From Roseburia sp. (GTDB taxonomy: Bacteria > Bacillota > Clostridia > Lachnospirales > Lachnospiraceae), in assembly GCA_014804775.1 (NCBI GenBank), contig JAAUZB010000021.1, forward strand, positions 35,014-69,803: a stretch of 34,790 nt of DNA, given 5' to 3'. The notes below the pieces were generated by a model. It was not told the origin of the DNA and did no database searches. It saw only the letters and a program-made list of their open reading frames with translations. The stretch's first letter is position 1. Every line of letters begins with the position of its first letter. The translations under genes were made by a program, and so were the position numbers. Shown piece by piece: positions 8,322 through 18,117 of this stretch.

Positions 8322-8951
8322 ATGTCGGATTCTTATGTGATTAACGAAAAGAGAGAACTGATTTTGCAGCGTGTCAAGGATCATATATACAAAAATGGCG
8401 GTGTCGTAAAGAAGAACCAGCTAAACGAGCTTGGCATTGATTACCGTCGGATTCTTGATTTTGTGGAAAAAGGAGATCTGGTCCGAATTAAAAGCGGATA
8501 CTATACGGTGCGTATCAGCGATTTTTCAGAGGATGAGCTGGTGGCGACGCTGTTTCCGGACGCTGTCCTAAATTTGGAAAATGCACTTTATGCATACGGA
8601 TATCTGGCGCAAAAACCATACGGATGGAAGCTCTCTGTGGACAAGAATACCTCAAAGTCCAGATTTAAGCTGGATTTTCCGCAGGTGATACCTCTGTATG
8701 CCGAGCCGGAAACGCTTAAGCTTGGAGTGACAAAGATTCCGATGGGGAATGCCGAAATGCAGATTTTTGAGAAAGAGCGTCTGATCTGCGAATGTTTGAA
8801 ATATGAGGACAAGATGGAGAGAGAACTCTTTAAGGAAGGATTGCTTGCATTTATCAGAGATCCGAAGAAGGATGTAGCTAAATTAATGAAATACGCCAGA
8901 GATCGAAGAGTAGTCAAAAAAGTGCAGACAATGATAGGAGTGTGGCTTTAA
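8322..8951 (+). CDS. AbiEi-family antitoxin-like transcriptional regulator (type IV TA)
   Basis: N-terminal wHTH (GGVVKKNQLNELGIDYRRILDFVEKGDLVRIKSGYY) and C-terminal IFEKERLICECLKYEDKMERELFKEGLLAFIRDPKKDVAKLMKYARDRRVVKKV. Confidence 0.85.
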   Translation: MSDSYVINEKRELILQRVKDHIYKNGGVVKKNQLNELGIDYRRILDFVEKGDLVRIKSGYYTVRISDFSEDELVATLFPDAVLNLENALYAYGYLAQKPYGWKLSVDKNTSKSRFKLDFPQVIPLYAEPETLKLGVTKIPMGNAEMQIFEKERLICECLKYEDKMERELFKEGLLAFIRDPKKDVAKLMKYARDRRVVKKVQTMIGVWL

Positions 8952-9863
8952 ATGAAACATACGGTTATTAACAAAACCGCATTAAAACAAAAAAGTGATG
9001 TGCTTGGCATTCCCTTTTCAAATCTGCTGGCAGGATTTGTTCTGGAATCACTGATGTATCTGATCGAGACGTCCGAGTTTGCAGATACTCTGTGGTTAAA
9101 AAATGTAAATATTTTCGGTGTGGAACAGTACCGGAAAAAGAATCTGCTCACCTTGGAATTTGCATATTTGACAGATGAGAAGGTGATCAAAAAAGGAGAA
9201 TTGCGTCCCGGACAGAAGCTTTCATTCAACATGGGATGCGTTATGCTGGCATACATACTAAAAAAGGAAAAAGTACCTGAGATCAAATGGATGGCAAGAC
9301 CTTTCATGAAGGAGAATGCTCTGGATATCCAGCTCACAGGTGAATTCGAAGAGATGATAGTGCCGCTTAGGATCCGCGTTGACGAGATTACCGGAGAGGA
9401 AATAATTCCGATGCGCAAGCAGCTTGCGCTTTTTATGGATCCAAAGCAGAATATTACTTATCTGGAATACCCGGTTGACAAAAAGCTTTCTGAGCTGTTG
9501 TTTCTGGTGATCAGAGATATGGAACTGATAGCGGAAATGTCCGTGTATGACCAGATTTATACGATTTTAAGCCAGGAAGCAGTAGATGGGCGTCGTGTAC
9601 GGGAGATGATCCGGGAATATTGTATCAGAGAAAACATTCCTACAGAAAAAGAACGTATGGATACCGTTCTTTCCTATCGACACTATGCCTATATGCGAAA
9701 AAGGTGGGAAAAGTATTTGCGGCATAATAAGAGAAAAGAACCGGACTGGGACGCTGTCATGAAAAAGATAGGCGGATTTCTCCCAAGGGTATGGAAATCC
9801 ATATGCCGGGATGAAATCTTTTTTGGAGACTGGATGCCGGGGTTGGGACGTTTTCTGGATTGA
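8952..9863 (+). CDS. AbiEii-like nucleotidyltransferase-fold protein, catalytic motifs apparently degenerate
   Basis: Follows the AbiEi ORF directly; LGIPFSNLLAGFVLESLMYLIETSEFADTLWLK resembles the region preceding the NTase GG/GS motif. Confidence 0.6.
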   Translation: MKHTVINKTALKQKSDVLGIPFSNLLAGFVLESLMYLIETSEFADTLWLKNVNIFGVEQYRKKNLLTLEFAYLTDEKVIKKGELRPGQKLSFNMGCVMLAYILKKEKVPEIKWMARPFMKENALDIQLTGEFEEMIVPLRIRVDEITGEEIIPMRKQLALFMDPKQNITYLEYPVDKKLSELLFLVIRDMELIAEMSVYDQIYTILSQEAVDGRRVREMIREYCIRENIPTEKERMDTVLSYRHYAYMRKRWEKYLRHNKRKEPDWDAVMKKIGGFLPRVWKSICRDEIFFGDWMPGLGRFLD

Positions 9864-9894
9864 GGCCTGACATAAGAAAGAGAAGAGAAAAAGG

Positions 9895-11316
9895 ATGGAA
9901 TACCTGGACGATCGGTTAACTTTATACGGTAAAACAGACTACTACCCGTTTCACATGCCGGGACATAAAAGAAGAGAGCTTTCTTTCCCAAATCCATACT
10001 GTATTGACATTACAGAGATAGACGGTTTTGATAATCTGCATCATGCAGAAGGAATTTTACGGGAAGCGCAGGAGAGGGCAGCAGAACTCTACGGCTCAGA
10101 GCGGTGTTTTTATCTGATCAACGGAAGTACCTGTGGAATTCTGACCGCAATATGTGCGGCGACAAAAAAACATGACAAAGTGCTGGTGGCAAGAAACAGC
10201 CACAAAGCAGTGTATCATGCAGCGGAACTGCATGAGTTGAATGTCAGATATCTGTATCCGGTCATCACGGAAACTGACCTTCAAGGACAGATCACACCGG
10301 AACAGGTAAAAGAAGCCATTCAAAGTGAACCCGATATCAGGGCAGTTGTGATCACATCTCCGACTTATGAGGGAATCATTTCCAATATTAAAGGAATTAT
10401 CGAAGTGGCACATGCTTATGGGATTCCTGTGATCGTGGATGAGGCACATGGAGCACATTTAGGGTTTGGCGGCGGTTTTCCTGAAAACGCAATACGGCAG
10501 GGGGCGGATGTTGTAGTGATGAGCCTGCACAAAACACTGCCGTCTTTTACGCAGACCGCATTGCTGCACCTGAACACGGGTCGTGTATCGGAGGAAGAGA
10601 TCGCGAGATATCTCGGTATTTTTGAGACCAGCTCCCCATCCTACCTTTTGATGTCAGGAATGGATGCCTGTGTGAGGATGCTTCAGGAGGACGGGGAGGT
10701 ACTTTTTCAGGAATACAGAAAGAGACTGGATTCCTTTTATAAGGATACCGCGGACTTGAAAAAGCTGCATGTGCTGTCTGTATCAGATTTTACAGAGGGA
10801 GAGGTATTCCGCTGGGATGATTCCAAGCTTGTAATTTTTACCGGGGAAGCAGGGATGACGGGAGAAGAGCTTCACCGGATTTTGCTGGATACGTATCATC
10901 TTCAGATGGAAATGGTTTCCGCTTTCTATGTGCTTGGCATGACGAGTATTATGGATACAGAGGAGGGGTTTGTACGGCTGTCTGCAGCGCTTCATGAAAT
11001 TGATGCCGGCATTCGGACGGCAGATAGCAATACTTCTGAAAACTTTACCCGCAGCATGTATGTGAGAAATAATTCAAGGATGCAGATCTATCAGGCAGCG
11101 GAGCACCCCTGCAGAGAGGTTGGCTTTGAGGAAGCCGTAGGACAGGTATCTGCGGGATATGTGTATTTTTATCCTCCGGGAATTCCTGTGATCGTTCCGG
11201 GAGAGATCATCACGCAGGAGCTGATCGGACATATCCGTGAATACAGGGACAAAAATCTTTGTATAGAGGGAATCTTAAATTTGTCGGAGGAACGGATAAA
11301 GATTGTATATTTCTAA
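9895..11316 (+). CDS. Orn/Lys/Arg decarboxylase family protein (PLP-dependent)
   Basis: YPFHMPGHKR, VDEAHGAHLGF, MSLHKTLPSFTQTALLH. Confidence 0.93.
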   Translation: MEYLDDRLTLYGKTDYYPFHMPGHKRRELSFPNPYCIDITEIDGFDNLHHAEGILREAQERAAELYGSERCFYLINGSTCGILTAICAATKKHDKVLVARNSHKAVYHAAELHELNVRYLYPVITETDLQGQITPEQVKEAIQSEPDIRAVVITSPTYEGIISNIKGIIEVAHAYGIPVIVDEAHGAHLGFGGGFPENAIRQGADVVVMSLHKTLPSFTQTALLHLNTGRVSEEEIARYLGIFETSSPSYLLMSGMDACVRMLQEDGEVLFQEYRKRLDSFYKDTADLKKLHVLSVSDFTEGEVFRWDDSKLVIFTGEAGMTGEELHRILLDTYHLQMEMVSAFYVLGMTSIMDTEEGFVRLSAALHEIDAGIRTADSNTSENFTRSMYVRNNSRMQIYQAAEHPCREVGFEEAVGQVSAGYVYFYPPGIPVIVPGEIITQELIGHIREYRDKNLCIEGILNLSEERIKIVYF

Positions 11317-11346
11317 ATACTATATTATACTAGAAGGGTGCAGTAA

Positions 11347-11934
11347 ATGAAGAAGATTTATTGTATGATGGGAAAAAGCTCTACCGGCAAGGATACTTTA
11401 TTTAAGATGCTGATGGAGGATCAGGAGCTTTCCGTAAAAACTCTTGTTCCGTATACCACGCGTCCCATGCGTGAGGGAGAACGGGACGGAGTGGAGTATC
11501 ATTTCTGTGACGAGACGCGTTTGAAGGCTTTGGAGGAGTCCGGCAGGATTATTGAGCTTCGTACTTATGATACGGTACATGGTCTGTGGAAATATTTTAC
11601 GGTGGACGACGATCAGGTAGATCTGGAGAAATACAGCTATCTGCTTATAGGTACGCTGGAGGCTTATCTGAAAATCAGGGATTACTATGGAAAAGACAGG
11701 GTAATACCGATATATATTGAGGTGGAGGACGGGCTTCGTCTGCAGAGGGCCGTGGAGCGGGAGCGGAAAGAAAGCATGCCGCGATATGAAGAATTATGCC
11801 GGCGCTTTCTGGCAGATGCCGTTGATTTTTCTGAGGAGAAGCTTACCGATGCCGGAATCGAAAAAAGATTTATCAATGAAAATTTATCGGAAACAGAACA
11901 CATAATCAGACAATATATGTTAGAATCAGAATAG
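11347..11934 (+). CDS. Guanylate kinase-like protein
   Basis: P-loop GKSSTGKDT and YTTRPMREGERDGVEYHF. Confidence 0.85.
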   Translation: MKKIYCMMGKSSTGKDTLFKMLMEDQELSVKTLVPYTTRPMREGERDGVEYHFCDETRLKALEESGRIIELRTYDTVHGLWKYFTVDDDQVDLEKYSYLLIGTLEAYLKIRDYYGKDRVIPIYIEVEDGLRLQRAVERERKESMPRYEELCRRFLADAVDFSEEKLTDAGIEKRFINENLSETEHIIRQYMLESE

Positions 11935-11949
11935 AAGGAAGGTGATAGC

Positions 11950-12390
11950 GTGGATATTAAAGTCAATCAAGTACAACAGGTAACACAGGTGCCGGACACG
12001 GCGCAGACAGAAACCGGCGACGGTTCTTTCAAATTTACTCTCGCAAGCGCTATCACGGACGCGGATCTTCAGGCTAAGGTAGATATGCTTTTGACAGATA
12101 TTACTGCACAGGGCAACCGGATCGCAGAGCATATGGATATCCGCGATATGAAGAAATACCGTGAGCTTGTGCGGGAATTTATGAATGAAGTGGTATTCCG
12201 TTCCCACAAGTTTTCCAGACAGAATTTTTTGGATCGCAAGGGACGTCATCGCGTTTATGGATTGATCAAGCTGATTGATGCTAATTTGGATGAATTAGCA
12301 CAGGAACTGGTCAAAGACGAGAAGGATCACATATCTATATTAAGTAAGATCGGAGAAATCCGGGGCTTGATATTGGATATCTTGACCTAG
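11950..12390 (+). CDS. YaaR family protein (DUF327), GTG start
   Basis: [42 protein letters not shown]; directly before holB. Confidence 0.88.
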   Translation: MDIKVNQVQQVTQVPDTAQTETGDGSFKFTLASAITDADLQAKVDMLLTDITAQGNRIAEHMDIRDMKKYRELVREFMNEVVFRSHKFSRQNFLDRKGRHRVYGLIKLIDANLDELAQELVKDEKDHISILSKIGEIRGLILDILT

Positions 12391-12395
12391 AAAGG

Positions 12396-13442
12396 ATGGC
12401 TATGGCTGGATTTAAAAATATTTTAGGACACGAACAGATTATTGAGCATTTACGGAATGCGATCAAGTTGGATAAAGTGTCGCATGCATATATTATAAAC
12501 GGACCGGATAAGTCGGGAAAAATGATGCTGGCCGAGGCATTTGCCCAGACTCTGCAGTGCGAGCAGGTTGCAAAAGCCGTGCGGGGTGACAGCGAAAATC
12601 CAACAGATGGACAGACGGCAGAAATAGAAGCCTGCATGGAATGTCATTCCTGTAAGCAGGCAATCGGAAGAAACCAGCCGGATATCATCTATGTAAAACA
12701 TGAAAAACCGAATACCATATCGGTGGATGATATTCGTACACAGGTTAATAATGATATTGTGATAAAGCCCTATAGCAGCGAGTACAAGATTTACATTATA
12801 GATGAGGCGGAGAAGATGAATGTGCAGGCACAGAATGCACTGCTGAAAACTATCGAGGAGCCGCCCGCCTATGCAATTCTGATCCTGCTCACCACGAATG
12901 CAGATAGTTTTCTTCCGACGATATTATCCAGATGCGTGACTTTAAATATCAAGGTTGTGCCGGATGAGATGATAAAAAAATATCTGATGAGTCATTATCA
13001 GGTACCCGATTATCAGGCGGATGTATGTGTTGCATTTGCACAGGGAAATGTGGGAAAGGCAATTCAGCTCGCATCCTCCGATAATTTCAACGATCTGAAG
13101 GCATCTGCGCTGCAGCTGATCAAGCGTCTTGACGATATTGATCTCTATGAGATGACGGAAGCAGTCAAGCAGATCAGTGAATACAAGCTGGAAATCAATG
13201 ATTATTTTGATCTGATGATGATCTGGTATCGGGACGTATTGCTTTTCAAAGCGACAAAGGATGTAAACGGTCTTATTTTTAAAGACGAAGTTTATGATAT
13301 AAAAAGACGGGCAGAAAAAAGCTCATACGGTGGAATAGAGACGATCTTGGAAGCTTTGCAGAAAGCGAAGGTTCGTCTGAATGCCAATGTTAATTTTGAT
13401 CTTACAATAGAGCTGCTGCTGCTGACTATAAAGGAGAACTAG
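12396..13442 (+). CDS. holB: DNA polymerase III delta' subunit
   Basis: HAYIINGPDKSGK, Zn cluster CMECHSC, YIIDEAEKMNVQAQNALLKTIEEPP. Confidence 0.93.
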   Translation: MAMAGFKNILGHEQIIEHLRNAIKLDKVSHAYIINGPDKSGKMMLAEAFAQTLQCEQVAKAVRGDSENPTDGQTAEIEACMECHSCKQAIGRNQPDIIYVKHEKPNTISVDDIRTQVNNDIVIKPYSSEYKIYIIDEAEKMNVQAQNALLKTIEEPPAYAILILLTTNADSFLPTILSRCVTLNIKVVPDEMIKKYLMSHYQVPDYQADVCVAFAQGNVGKAIQLASSDNFNDLKASALQLIKRLDDIDLYEMTEAVKQISEYKLEINDYFDLMMIWYRDVLLFKATKDVNGLIFKDEVYDIKRRAEKSSYGGIETILEALQKAKVRLNANVNFDLTIELLLLTIKEN

Positions 13443-13443
13443 A

Positions 13444-14355
13444 ATGATAAAAATAGTAGGAGTGCGTTTCCGGACTGCAGGTAAAATATATTATTTTGAG
13501 CCGGGCAATCTTAAGCTGGAGCCGGGAATGCATGTGATTGTAGAGACGGCCCGCGGCGTAGAAATGGGAACCGTTATGATGGGACCGAAGGATGTGCCGG
13601 AGGAAAGTGTGGTGCAGCCGCTAAAGCCGATCATTCGGATTGCAACCGAGGCAGATGAGAAGACGGTCGAGAAAAACCGTGAAAAGGAAAAGGAAGCATT
13701 CAAGATTTGTCTTGACAAGATTGCCAAGCACAAATTGGAGATGAAACTGGTGGAAGCGGAATACACGTTTGACAACAATAAGCTGTTGTTTTATTTTACC
13801 GCTGACGGGAGAATAGATTTCCGTGAACTGGTGAAGGATCTGGCGGCTGTATTCCGTACCCGGATTGAGCTGCGCCAGATCGGTGTCAGAGACGAAACGA
13901 AAATCATGGGAGGGATCGGAATCTGCGGCAGATCACTTTGCTGTAATACGTATCTGTCAGAGTTTGCTCCGGTTTCCATCAAAATGGCAAAAGAGCAGAA
14001 TCTTTCTCTAAATCCTACCAAGATCTCCGGTGTCTGCGGAAGACTGATGTGCTGCCTGAAAAACGAAGAAGAAACGTATGAGTATTTAAACAGCCGCCTT
14101 CCGATGGTGGGCGATCATGTGACGACAGACGATGGGCTGAGAGGCGAGGTGTCTTCTGTAAATGTATTGCGTCAGACCGTGAAGGTTCTGGTGCAGGTTG
14201 ACGATGAAAAAGAGCTGTTGGACTATAAGGTTGAGCAGCTGAAATTTAAGCCGAGACGCAGAAAAGAGAGTCTGAAGTTATCTGCGGAGGAGCTCAAGGA
14301 GCTGGCAGCCCTGGAGGATAAGGGAGGAAAATCCAAGATTGATGACACGAAATGA
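13444..14355 (+). CDS. ricT: PSP1 domain protein RicT (YaaT)
   Basis: VIVETARGVEMGTV, IGVRDETKIMGGIGICGRSLCC, KISGVCGRLMCCLKNE. Confidence 0.93.
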   Translation: MIKIVGVRFRTAGKIYYFEPGNLKLEPGMHVIVETARGVEMGTVMMGPKDVPEESVVQPLKPIIRIATEADEKTVEKNREKEKEAFKICLDKIAKHKLEMKLVEAEYTFDNNKLLFYFTADGRIDFRELVKDLAAVFRTRIELRQIGVRDETKIMGGIGICGRSLCCNTYLSEFAPVSIKMAKEQNLSLNPTKISGVCGRLMCCLKNEEETYEYLNSRLPMVGDHVTTDDGLRGEVSSVNVLRQTVKVLVQVDDEKELLDYKVEQLKFKPRRRKESLKLSAEELKELAALEDKGGKSKIDDTK

Positions 14356-15085
14356 TTTTCTCCACGAGGATGAACGCTTAGACGAACTGCATCGCAACGG
14401 TTATTATATTATCCAGAATCCAAAACGCTTTTGCTTTGGTATGGATGCGGTACTTCTCTCCGGTTTTGCTCAGGCAAAAAGACAGGAACGGGTGCTGGAT
14501 CTTGGAACCGGGACAGGGATCATACCGATTTTGATGGAGGCAAAGACAGAAGCCGAGGATTTTACTGCTCTTGAGATTCAGGAAGAAAGCGCCGATATGG
14601 CGCGCCGCAGTGTATTGTGCAACGGTCTGGAGGATAAAATAAAAATCATAACCGGAGATATCAAGGATGCCTCGGAATTATTCGGGGCATCTTCTTTTGA
14701 TGTGATCACCACAAATCCGCCGTATATGATCGGGGAACACGGTTTGAGCTCTTCAAACTCGGCGAAAGCGATCGCAAGGCATGAAATATTGTGTACGCTG
14801 GATGATGTTTTGCGGGAGTCTGCAAAGCTTCTGCGGCCGGGCGGCAGGTTTTATATGGTGCACAGACCTTTCCGGCTGGCAGAAATATTTTGCAAAATGA
14901 CGGAATGCCGGATTGAACCGAAGCGTATGAAGCTTGTATATCCCTATGTGGACAAGGAACCTAATATGGTGCTGATCGAAGGACTGCGCGGTGGAAAGTC
15001 AAGGCTGACGGTGGAGAAACCGTTGATCGTATTCCGCGAGCCCGGCGTATATACGGATGAAATTAGCGATATTTACGGATATTGA
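14339..15085 (+). CDS. trmN6: tRNA1(Val) (adenine(37)-N6)-methyltransferase-like
   Basis: VLDLGTGTGIIPIL, TTNPPYM; overlaps ricT by 17 nt. Confidence 0.85.
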   Translation: MMTRNDFLHEDERLDELHRNGYYIIQNPKRFCFGMDAVLLSGFAQAKRQERVLDLGTGTGIIPILMEAKTEAEDFTALEIQEESADMARRSVLCNGLEDKIKIITGDIKDASELFGASSFDVITTNPPYMIGEHGLSSSNSAKAIARHEILCTLDDVLRESAKLLRPGGRFYMVHRPFRLAEIFCKMTECRIEPKRMKLVYPYVDKEPNMVLIEGLRGGKSRLTVEKPLIVFREPGVYTDEISDIYGY

Positions 15086-15095
15086 AGGAGGGACT

Positions 15096-15872
15096 ATGTT
15101 TAACGATATTACAGTGGGACCCATTACAGTTCATATGTATGGAATCATGATAGCGATCGGGTATATGATGGCTCTTGCGATGAGCTGCTACCGGGGCAAA
15201 AAGCGTGAGATGGACGATGATGTGATATGGGGTATTTACCTTTGTGCCATAATTGGCGGTGCGATCGGCACGCGTCTTCTATATTATATTGTAGAAATAC
15301 CTCATATTATAGAGGACCCGTCGATTCTGTGGGATTTTAAAAACGGATATGTGGTTTACGGCGGGATCATCGGAGGAATTCTGGCGAGTTATGTTTATTG
15401 CCACAAAGAGAAAGTGGTGTTTTTGGAATATTTCGATCTGGTGATGCCGGCAGTTTCGCTCGCGCAGGGGATTGGGAGAATCGGATGCCTGTTTGCAGGG
15501 TGCTGCTATGGAAGGGAAACGGATGCCTGGTACGGGATCGTTTTCCAGAACTCTGGCTATGCGCCGAACGGGGTCAGACTGATACCGACACAGATCATTT
15601 CCTCTGTGGGAGATTTTTTCATTTGTGCGGTATTGCTTTGGTATGCATCAAAGAAGCCGCAGACGGGAAGAGTGGCTTCCATGTATCTTATTTTATACGG
15701 AGTCGGTCGTTTTGCGGTAGAATTTCTTCGAAATGATTACCGCGGAAGCTTTGGACCGTTTTCCACATCCCAGCTGATCTCCGTCGGAATCGTGGCTATT
15801 GGAGTTGCGATGTATGTGCTGATGCCAAAGGTTTCGGAAAAGAAAACAGTAAAAGCAGAAGAAAAAGAATAG
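15096..15872 (+). CDS. lgt: Prolipoprotein diacylglyceryl transferase
   Basis: HMYGIMIAIGYMMA, VVYGGIIGG, QGIGRIGCLFAGCCYG; RBS gaaggaggg before ATG 15096 (track start 15057 looks too early). Confidence 0.93.
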   Translation: MFNDITVGPITVHMYGIMIAIGYMMALAMSCYRGKKREMDDDVIWGIYLCAIIGGAIGTRLLYYIVEIPHIIEDPSILWDFKNGYVVYGGIIGGILASYVYCHKEKVVFLEYFDLVMPAVSLAQGIGRIGCLFAGCCYGRETDAWYGIVFQNSGYAPNGVRLIPTQIISSVGDFFICAVLLWYASKKPQTGRVASMYLILYGVGRFAVEFLRNDYRGSFGPFSTSQLISVGIVAIGVAMYVLMPKVSEKKTVKAEEKE

Positions 15873-15894
15873 TCACATTGTGGAGGGATACCTC

Positions 15895-16743
15895 ATGGCA
15901 GGAACATTATATCTGTGTGCAACCCCGATCGGAAATCTGGAGGACATCACCTATCGGGTGCTGCGTACCTTAAAGGAAGTAGATCTGATCGCGGCAGAAG
16001 ATACGAGAAATTCCATCAGGCTCTTAAATCATTTTGAGATCAAGACGCCGATGACAAGTTATCATGAGTATAACAAGATCGAGAAGGCGTATCAGTTGGT
16101 GGAGCAGTTGAGAGCAGGTAAAAATATTGCTCTTATTACAGATGCCGGAACACCGGCAATTTCCGATCCCGGAGAGGACTTAGTGCGAATCTGTCACGAA
16201 GAGGGGATCGATGTCACTTCATTACCGGGACCGGCCGCATGTATCACGGCGCTTACCGTGTCAGGTCTGCCTACCAGGCGTTTTGCTTTTGAAGCATTTC
16301 TTCCGAGGGAAAAAAAGGAACGTACTCATGTATTGCGTCAGCTTAAGGACGAAACGAGAACAGTCATCATCTATGAAGCTCCTCATCATCTTGTAAAAAC
16401 GCTGGAAGATCTTTATGAAACGCTCGGAGACCGTAAAATTTCCATTTGCAGAGAGCTCACCAAGCGATATGAAGAGACGACATTGACGACAATTAAAGAA
16501 AGTCTTTTATACTATAAAAGTACAGAACCTCGCGGAGAATATGTCTTAATTGTGGACGGAAAGACATTTGAGGAGATAGAAAAAGAAGATCAGAAGAGAT
16601 GGGAAAGCATGTCAGTCGAGGAGCATATGGCAGTTTATGAAGGTCGGGGGATTGACAGAAAAGAAGCCATGAAGCTTGTCGCAAAGGACAGAGGGATCAG
16701 TAAACGGGACGTATATCAGGCGTTGTTAAAGAAAGAGGAGTAA
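15895..16743 (+). CDS. rsmI: 16S rRNA (cytidine(1402)-2'-O)-methyltransferase
   Basis: LYLCATPIGNLEDIT, AAEDTRNS, TDAGTPAISDPGEDLV; start set from RBS. Confidence 0.95.
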   Translation: MAGTLYLCATPIGNLEDITYRVLRTLKEVDLIAAEDTRNSIRLLNHFEIKTPMTSYHEYNKIEKAYQLVEQLRAGKNIALITDAGTPAISDPGEDLVRICHEEGIDVTSLPGPAACITALTVSGLPTRRFAFEAFLPREKKERTHVLRQLKDETRTVIIYEAPHHLVKTLEDLYETLGDRKISICRELTKRYEETTLTTIKESLLYYKSTEPRGEYVLIVDGKTFEEIEKEDQKRWESMSVEEHMAVYEGRGIDRKEAMKLVAKDRGISKRDVYQALLKKEE

Positions 16744-16744
16744 G

Positions 16745-18049
16745 GTGTACATACAAAGAAAAAACAAAAGAAAAGAGAAACATAATGTCGGTAATTTTGC
16801 AGCAGTCATAGCAGTAGTCGGAATGTGCGGCAGCATGCTGCAAGGCTGTGACAGACAAAAAACAATAGCCTACTTTAATGGTATAGAGGAGGCTTCCATA
16901 AATTCTGCAGGAACAGAGTTGGAGAATGAGGCGATCAATACCGATGAAACGGAATTGGAGTACATTGCAGAAAGAGATGACACAGAGGAATTGGACACGT
17001 CTCTGCAGGAGCAGCCATATACCGGTCCGGAAGTTTCTATTATTATGGTAGGAGATATCCTGCTGCACACTCCAGTGGCAGAAAGCGGTGTACAGGAGGA
17101 CGGGTCCTATAATTTCGACGCGCTTTTTTATAATGTAAAAGATCAAATTTCGGAGGCAGACCTCGCGATCGTGAACCAGGAGGTTATTATCGGTGGGAAG
17201 GAACTCGGTATTTCAGGCTATCCCTGCTTTAATGCACCCTATGAATTGGGTGATGCCTTGGTCGGGGCAGGGTTTGATGTGGTGCTGCATGCCACAAATC
17301 ATGCACTGGATCAGGGAAAAAAGGGAATAAAAAACTGCCTCTCCTTTTGGAAAAAGAGTCATCCTGACATTGCGGTACTTGGTATCAACGAGAGCCAAAA
17401 TGCACAGGATGATATTTTTGTGTATGAACAGGAGGGAATCCGTATCGCGGTTTTGAACTATACCTACGGAACGAACGGCGTTGCAATGCCGTCCGATATG
17501 CCATATGCGGTGAACCTGTTAGACAAGGATAAAGTGACTTCCGATATCGAAAAAGCAAAGGAACAGGCAGATTTTATCATTGTGTGTCCACATTGGGGAA
17601 CGGAATATCAACTTACCCCGTCATCGGAGCAGGAGCGTTGGACGGACTTTTTTGTGGAGAACGGTGTAGATCTTGTGATAGGGACACATCCGCATGTGAT
17701 CGAGCCTGTCGAATGGGTCGAGGATGACACCCTGGTCTATTATTCTCTCGGCAATTTTGTCAACTGGACATCAAGCTCAGGTGATGGGATTGCAAATAGG
17801 ATGGTTGGCGGAATGGCAGAAATTACGGTCGGGATAGACGACGAGGGAAAGGCGTTTATTGTGGATTATGATGTGGAACCTCTGGTATGCCATCTGACGG
17901 AGGGGACAAATGGAGTCACGGTCTACCGGTTGTCGGATTATGCGGAAGAACTGGCATCAGAAAATGCGATCATTGCACAGGATGCAGCGTTTTCTCTCGA
18001 GTACTGCGAGAATTTATGTGAGGAGATATGGGGAGAAATCCACGAATGA
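16745..18049 (+). CDS. CapA family (PGA_cap) metallophosphatase-like protein
   Basis: IIMVGDILLH, HATNHALDQG, CPHWGTEYQ, DLVIGTHPHVIEPVE. Confidence 0.9.
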   Translation: MYIQRKNKRKEKHNVGNFAAVIAVVGMCGSMLQGCDRQKTIAYFNGIEEASINSAGTELENEAINTDETELEYIAERDDTEELDTSLQEQPYTGPEVSIIMVGDILLHTPVAESGVQEDGSYNFDALFYNVKDQISEADLAIVNQEVIIGGKELGISGYPCFNAPYELGDALVGAGFDVVLHATNHALDQGKKGIKNCLSFWKKSHPDIAVLGINESQNAQDDIFVYEQEGIRIAVLNYTYGTNGVAMPSDMPYAVNLLDKDKVTSDIEKAKEQADFIIVCPHWGTEYQLTPSSEQERWTDFFVENGVDLVIGTHPHVIEPVEWVEDDTLVYYSLGNFVNWTSSSGDGIANRMVGGMAEITVGIDDEGKAFIVDYDVEPLVCHLTEGTNGVTVYRLSDYAEELASENAIIAQDAAFSLEYCENLCEEIWGEIHE

Positions 18050-18058
18050 AAATAGGGA

Positions 18059-18097
18059 TTGCATAGTTGAAATTAATATGATATCATAATGATATCA
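18059..18097 (+). promoter_or_regulatory. Promoter overlapped by tandem TGATATCA palindromes
   Basis: TTGCAT - 17 nt - TATCAT; TGATATCA at 18079-18086 and 18090-18097. Confidence 0.6.
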
Positions 18098-18117
18098 AAA
18101 AGAAAGGAGAGTTTATT

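Noticed and set aside
8588-9418. Minus-strand ORFs 8588-8917 and 8948-9418
   Set aside because: Antisense to the well-supported AbiE-like genes; Ser/Phe-rich composition typical of a mirror frame; no RBS or family resemblance
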